A DNA stretch of 8,929 nt, from assembly GCA_022545875.1 (NCBI GenBank), contig JAKEIF010000092.1, positions 1 through 8,929 of the forward strand, given 5' to 3'. This DNA comes from Nitrososphaera sp. Its GTDB lineage: Archaea > Thermoproteota > Nitrososphaeria > Nitrososphaerales > Nitrososphaeraceae. Numbering within the stretch: position 1 is the stretch's first letter; each line of letters opens with the position of its first letter. Positions 5,845-8,929 of the stretch are shown here, piece by piece. The position numbers and the translations under genes are program-made. The notes under the pieces were generated by a model. The model made no database searches and was not told the DNA's origin. It saw nothing but the letters and a program-made list of their open reading frames with translations.

Positions 5845-6474
5845 TTGTCGGCTGATTCCACTTTTCCACTGCTGATTCAGATCCTTGATCTGTTCGGGAC
5901 CATGGCTTTTGCGGTGACTGGCGCCTTCAAAGCAATAGAGCACAAGGCCGATATCGTAGGAATAATCATTCTTGCGACCATTACAGGCATCACCGGCGGA
6001 GTAGTTCGCGATATCGTATTCGGGAGAATTCCCCCCTTGGCAGTAGCCGACCCGCTCTATCTAGTGATAACGACGGCCACGGCGATCGCGATATTCTTCC
6101 TCTACAGGGCGCTCAAAAAACACTGGAACATGTTCCTAAAGTTCGATGCAATTGGTCTTGGCGTGTTTACTGTCATCGGAGCTTCGCTTGCATACAATCT
6201 GGCTGGATTGAAGTTCCTAGTCATGGCATTCGCGGGAGTCGTTACGGCTATAGGCGGCGGCATCTTGCGCGACGTCTTTGTCAATGAAGTTCCGATCGTC
6301 TTTGTCAGAGAGTTGTATGCGTCTGCAAGTTTTCTAGGAGTAATCATGCTGTTTGCACTGCTATCTGCGGGTGTCGATCTCAACATCGCGGCTATTCCCA
6401 CCATAGCTGCCGTAACGTCTCTTAGGCTGCTAGCCATGAGGTACAACTGGAATCTTCCGAGACCAAGGATCTAG
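5845..6474 (+). CDS. TRIC / UPF0126 (YicG-like) membrane protein, probable cation channel
   Basis: 209 residues with about seven hydrophobic segments in two homologous halves, the mark of the prokaryotic TRIC family. Half 1 (~13-65) has DLFGTMAFAVTGAFKA and TGGVVRDIVFGRIPP; half 2 (~101-150) has DAIGLGVFTVIGA and GGGILRDVFVNEVP. The paired G-G-x-x-R-D motifs (Arg55-Asp56 and Arg142-Asp143) and the following Pro are family signatures. Characterised prokaryotic members are trimeric potassium-selective channels; a transport role in this organism is inferred. An in-frame TGA at 5842-5844 forces a start at or after TTG 5845; GGTGG about six bases before it could be the ribosome binding site. It is divergent from ppdK and convergent with tpiA, leaving it as a lone gene between gluconeogenic genes. 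No clear terminator is visible in 6475-6505. Confidence 0.9.
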   Translation: MSADSTFPLLIQILDLFGTMAFAVTGAFKAIEHKADIVGIIILATITGITGGVVRDIVFGRIPPLAVADPLYLVITTATAIAIFFLYRALKKHWNMFLKFDAIGLGVFTVIGASLAYNLAGLKFLVMAFAGVVTAIGGGILRDVFVNEVPIVFVRELYASASFLGVIMLFALLSAGVDLNIAAIPTIAAVTSLRLLAMRYNWNLPRPRI

Positions 6475-6505
6475 TCCGAAATTGAATAATGTCCTGTGCA
6501 GCGCT

Positions 6506-7165
6506 CTACTTCATGCCAGACGCCAGCTCGGCAATCTTGTCAATCCAAGATTCTGCCTTGACAACGCCGCTGGCCACCAATATCCCGCGTGAGCCCAGCT
6601 TTATGGCTGCCTTGATGTCACTCTTGTCTGTAATGCCAGCACCGCATATCACCTTTGTTCTCCCGCCTGCAGCCTCTATTGATTTGGAAATTATTGCAGG
6701 GTTTTCCTTGGATACAGCTTTGCCACTTCCTATCAACTCTGGCGGCTCTATGGCCACATAGTCGGGTTCAAAAACAGACATTTCCATGACTTCATGCGGT
6801 GTCCGAGCGCAGACTACAGAGGTCATTCCTAGCTTCCTCATGCGCTCCACCGTCACTGCTATTGACTTTAGTTCTATCCGGTGTTCGCTATGGTTGATAA
6901 GCGAACCGACAGCGCCGTATGACTTTGCAATAGAGGGCACAAAATAGCCAGTGGTAGAGCCGTCGTTCTCACCGTCTACGTGCTGACAGAAAACCGGTAT
7001 GCTGACACTCTTTGCGACAAGCGCAAGGGCCGGTTGGGGGGGAGCCACAATTATCTCGACCCTTAGCTTTTCTGCCACTTTCTGCGCGGCTCTTGCCAGC
7101 TTTACGGTATTTGAGGCCGACGCCTCTTCATAATTCTTGAAGTTGATGATTAGCGGTCGCTTCAA
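6506..7165 (-). CDS. tpiA: Triosephosphate isomerase, archaeal type
   Basis: 219 residues, the short archaeal form (bacterial and eukaryotic enzymes are about 250). It interconverts dihydroxyacetone phosphate and glyceraldehyde 3-phosphate in the cytosol. Catalytic residues: Asn8 and Lys10 (INFKNY), His92 (LINHSEHR, 89-96) and Glu140 (AIEPPELIGSGKAVS, 138-152). Phosphate-binding loops: CGAGI (174-178) and ASGVVK (198-203). The start is TTG 7163-7165, whose last two bases are part of the fbp TGA stop (the overlap reads TTGA), so translation is likely coupled to fbp. The enzyme supplies the triose phosphates that the upstream FBP aldolase/phosphatase condenses, so the pair forms a compact gluconeogenic operon. 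The next internal Met is at residue 109, far too late, and residues 4-10 are essential, so the TTG start is well supported. Confidence 0.95.
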   Translation of the reverse strand: MKRPLIINFKNYEEASASNTVKLARAAQKVAEKLRVEIIVAPPQPALALVAKSVSIPVFCQHVDGENDGSTTGYFVPSIAKSYGAVGSLINHSEHRIELKSIAVTVERMRKLGMTSVVCARTPHEVMEMSVFEPDYVAIEPPELIGSGKAVSKENPAIISKSIEAAGGRTKVICGAGITDKSDIKAAIKLGSRGILVASGVVKAESWIDKIAELASGMK

Positions 7166-8322
7166 CGTTTGCTGCCAACTTTGGGTTTCGCGGCCTCTGT
7201 ACCCTTTTTGGCCTTTCCGTTGAGCATCTCGTCCATGTCTTTGAACTTGGATGCGAGCTTTGCCATGCGCGCTTCATATCCCTTGTTGTATTCCAGCTCG
7301 TCAGGCACAAGCGTCGCGGGGTGTATGAATCCCTGGTTCCTCATTATCATTGCGCGTTCTGACGCCCATGTGCGCTGCAAGTCCCAGTCAGCTGTCCCAA
7401 AGCCGTCGTGGGGTCCGGTAAGCTTGCCATTACGCATGCTAAAGAGAAGGCACGAGACTACGGGAATAGAATAATTCAGTGATGCTGCAGAGTTGAGCTT
7501 TACGGGCATCAGGGGCATGTGGTGGCTGCCCCTTGTATTGCCTGCAACATAGTGTGGGTCATTAAAGGCGCTTCCCGCCTCCTCGGTTGCCGGAAAGTTC
7601 TTTTGCGTGCGGACGATGGCTATGGGGTCGTCCTTTCCAACATAGGTCCCTGCAATGTTGTGCAACCTGTCGGTTGAAGCAGAAACAATCTGATCTGCGC
7701 CGTCCGCTGACATGACGGAATGAATTACATACCTGCCGGGATACATCAGCGCTGCCTCCAATTCGGCCTTGTCCTGCCACATTTTCAGCTCGGCTATCTT
7801 GGCTTCCATCACGTCCATTATCCTAAAGATGACGCCTTCTGCCAGATTCTCGTTTATCAAAAGGCCGGTGTTGCTGCGGGCATCGACAAACATGCGCCAG
7901 AGCGGGAAGTTGAAAGCTCCCGGCTCGGTCTTGTCGGCGGCGAAAATGCAAAATACCTCGCTTGGTCGCTCCTCCATTTCGATTTCTGCTACGCCGGGGC
8001 CCATCCCCTTCACATTTCCGGAGAATGCGTCCTTCAGCAAGTCTTGGCCCGCTCCGTAAAGCCCCTGCTCCTTTGCCACTTTGGTGCCCTCGGTAAAAGC
8101 GTCCCATGCGAGCTTGTGAATTTTTTCGCTGTCTGTTCCCTGTGTATGGGTCATGATAATATGGATGTCATCGCCGGTGTACCCGATGTAGTGATCAATT
8201 AGCATCCCCTTTGCGTTCTTGGCAACAAAATTCTTTACGCTGGCAACAAGTTCGTCGCTTGGACGAGTGTGACCGCCGATTCCGCCGATGTCGGCCTTGA
8301 TGGCACTTAGTGTAATTCGCAT
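7162..8322 (-). CDS. fbp: Fructose-1,6-bisphosphate aldolase/phosphatase (bifunctional, archaeal type)
   Basis: 386 residues from ATG 8322. This cytosolic enzyme condenses triose phosphates to fructose 1,6-bisphosphate and removes one phosphate, which makes gluconeogenesis one-directional. Matches to the archaeal family by position: Mg2+ ligands Asp11, His18, Asp51, Asp52, Gln93, Asp130, Asp231 and Asp232; Lys230 as Schiff-base lysine and Tyr227 (YVGKDDP, 227-233). KADIGGIGGHTRP (9-21), AADKTEPGAF (128-137) and GPHDGFGTADWD (303-314) are further hallmarks. Longer in-frame starts exist at 8379 and 8337, but the family begins at MRITLSAIKAD and a TATA box centred at about 8350 places transcription at the 8322 ATG. 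A Lys-rich tail (about 368-386) extends past the conserved part. It overlaps tpiA by four bases and is divergent from the EF-1alpha gene. Confidence 0.95.
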   Translation of the reverse strand: MRITLSAIKADIGGIGGHTRPSDELVASVKNFVAKNAKGMLIDHYIGYTGDDIHIIMTHTQGTDSEKIHKLAWDAFTEGTKVAKEQGLYGAGQDLLKDAFSGNVKGMGPGVAEIEMEERPSEVFCIFAADKTEPGAFNFPLWRMFVDARSNTGLLINENLAEGVIFRIMDVMEAKIAELKMWQDKAELEAALMYPGRYVIHSVMSADGADQIVSASTDRLHNIAGTYVGKDDPIAIVRTQKNFPATEEAGSAFNDPHYVAGNTRGSHHMPLMPVKLNSAASLNYSIPVVSCLLFSMRNGKLTGPHDGFGTADWDLQRTWASERAMIMRNQGFIHPATLVPDELEYNKGYEARMAKLASKFKDMDEMLNGKAKKGTEAAKPKVGSKR

Positions 8323-8344
8323 ATCTGACAAGCTCATAATTTTC

Positions 8345-8355
8345 GGTTTAAAACC
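8345..8355 (-). promoter_or_regulatory. TATA box of the fbp-tpiA operon
   Basis: GGTTTTAAACC is a perfect palindrome apart from its central base, centred about 28 bases before the ATG at 8322, predicting a leaderless or nearly leaderless mRNA. It lies inside the longer open frame that starts at 8379, which is the main reason to reject that start. Purine-rich GGAAA just upstream could act as the BRE (TFB site). Confidence 0.6.
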
Positions 8356-8444
8356 TTTCCGATGTGTTATTACGTACATGATCGCGCCTTACGGTTTTTT
8401 CTGATCCAGATCTTTTCATGAGAGATTCTGTTTCTTACAACAAA

Positions 8445-8472
8445 CATGGGCGAAATACAAATAAAGCCCATG
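8445..8472 (+). promoter_or_regulatory. EF-1alpha promoter: TATA-like core flanked by a 7-bp inverted repeat
   Basis: CATGGGC (8445-8451) and GCCCATG (8466-8472) are perfect inverted repeats. The 14 bases between them, GAAATACAAATAAA, look like an archaeal TATA element centred near 8460, about 28 bases before the ATG at 8488. The arrangement would make a leaderless mRNA and puts a dyad across the TFB/TBP binding site, so it could be an operator. Both repeat halves contain in-frame ATGs (8446, 8470). Confidence 0.45.
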
Positions 8473-8487
8473 AAGCGCTGTTGCTCT

Positions 8488-8929
8488 ATGAGCGCTAGCA
8501 AGAAGCCACACATGAACTTGGTGGTTGTAGGTCATGTCGATAATGGCAAGTCAACTACTGTAGGTCATTTGCTGGTTGATCTGGGGGCCATTGACCAGAG
8601 AACCATAGATGCATATGCCAAAGAATCAGAAGCAACGGGAAAGGGTGATACTTTCAAGTACGCTTGGGTCCTTGACAGCATCAAGGACGAACGCGAAAGA
8701 GGTATCACTATCGATCTCGCTTTTCAAAAGTTCGAAACGGGCAAGTTCTTTTTCACGCTGATCGATGCTCCAGGTCACAGGGACTTTATCAAGAACATGA
8801 TCACAGGCGCATCTGAGGCAGACGCAGCGATTCTGGTCATCTCTGTCAAGCCCGGTGAGACCGAGGCATCAATCGAGCCAGGAGGACAAGGAAGAGAGCA
8901 CGCATTTCTCGCAAGGACGCTTGGCGTCA
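8488..8929 (+). CDS. tuf: Translation elongation factor 1-alpha (aEF1A/EF-Tu), 5' part only
   Basis: 147 complete codons of about 430 are present; the gene runs off the window. It is the GTPase that brings aminoacyl-tRNA to the ribosome. Visible GTPase motifs: G1 GHVDNGKST (15-23), G2 region ERERGITID (68-76), G3 DAPGHRDF (93-100), then [19 protein letters not shown] and [13 protein letters not shown]. The G4 NKMD motif lies outside. The word DAPGH plus the archaeal-style [10 protein letters not shown] supports aEF1A rather than a bacterial EF-Tu or a sulfate adenylyltransferase. The fifth G1 residue is Asn where archaeal EF-1alpha often has His and eukaryotes Ser. In-frame ATGs also exist at 8446 and 8470, but 8488 ([14 protein letters not shown]) fits the family and the TATA position. 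It is divergent from fbp. Confidence 0.95.
   Translation, partial: MSASKKPHMNLVVVGHVDNGKSTTVGHLLVDLGAIDQRTIDAYAKESEATGKGDTFKYAWVLDSIKDERERGITIDLAFQKFETGKFFFTLIDAPGHRDFIKNMITGASEADAAILVISVKPGETEASIEPGGQGREHAFLARTLGV

Noticed and set aside
8323..8379. Longer N-terminus of FBP aldolase/phosphatase (ATG 8379 or 8337).
   Set aside because: The family starts at MRITLSAIKAD, and a good TATA box at 8345-8355 lies inside the longer frame at the right distance for ATG 8322.
8446..8487. EF-1alpha starting at ATG 8446 or 8470.
   Set aside because: The extra residues (including KRCCS) do not fit the family N-terminus, and the TATA-like element would lie within the coding region.

Overview
The window looks like chromosomal DNA of an ammonia-oxidizing thaumarchaeon (Nitrososphaerota), most like the Nitrososphaera group of soils. 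The evidence is a secreted two-domain copper nitrite reductase fused to an extra C-terminal blue-copper domain, small zinc-finger proteins, archaeal housekeeping genes (RNA polymerase subunit Rpo12/RpoP, EF-1alpha, a short archaeal triosephosphate isomerase, the bifunctional FBP aldolase/phosphatase), and archaeal TATA boxes placed about 26-29 bases before start codons, which implies leaderless mRNAs. Base composition appears moderate (about half G+C by eye). The species is inferred, not proven.

Layout. 1-327 (-): P-II family signal protein, cut by the window edge only a few residues before its expected end. 439-2007 (-): nirK with a Ser/Thr/Asn/Gly/Asp-rich linker and a C-terminal cupredoxin; it ends in a 9-bp hairpin plus T-tracts. 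2008-2189: divergent promoter region. 2190-2633 and 2637-2840 (+): a triple zinc-ribbon protein and a two-finger C2H2 protein, in the same reading frame and separated by a single TGA and one codon. 2837-3004 (-): rpoP, whose stop codon overlaps the C2H2 stop in a shared CTAG. 3034-5721 (-): ppdK, 29 bases upstream of rpoP. 5722-5844: divergent promoter region. 5845-6474 (+): TRIC/UPF0126 membrane protein. 6506-7165 and 7162-8322 (-): tpiA and fbp, overlapping by four bases (TTGA). 8323-8487: divergent promoter region. 8488-8929 (+): N-terminal third of EF-1alpha (incomplete).

How the genes fit together. PPDK (pyruvate to PEP), triosephosphate isomerase and FBP aldolase/phosphatase are the main gluconeogenic control steps that an autotroph using the 3-hydroxypropionate/4-hydroxybutyrate cycle needs to make sugars. 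Here they sit within about 5.3 kb, interrupted only by the TRIC gene. NirK and P-II relate to nitrogen: NirK acts outside the membrane in nitrite/NO chemistry, and P-II senses energy and nitrogen status inside the cell. RpoP and EF-1alpha tie the block to growth genes.

I did not find a clearly new defence, mobile or CRISPR-like system, and no tRNA or rRNA gene was recognised. The best leads are the in-frame stop joining the two zinc-finger genes beside nirK, the P-II protein with an altered ATP/T-loop region next to nirK, and an inverted repeat flanking the EF-1alpha TATA box.
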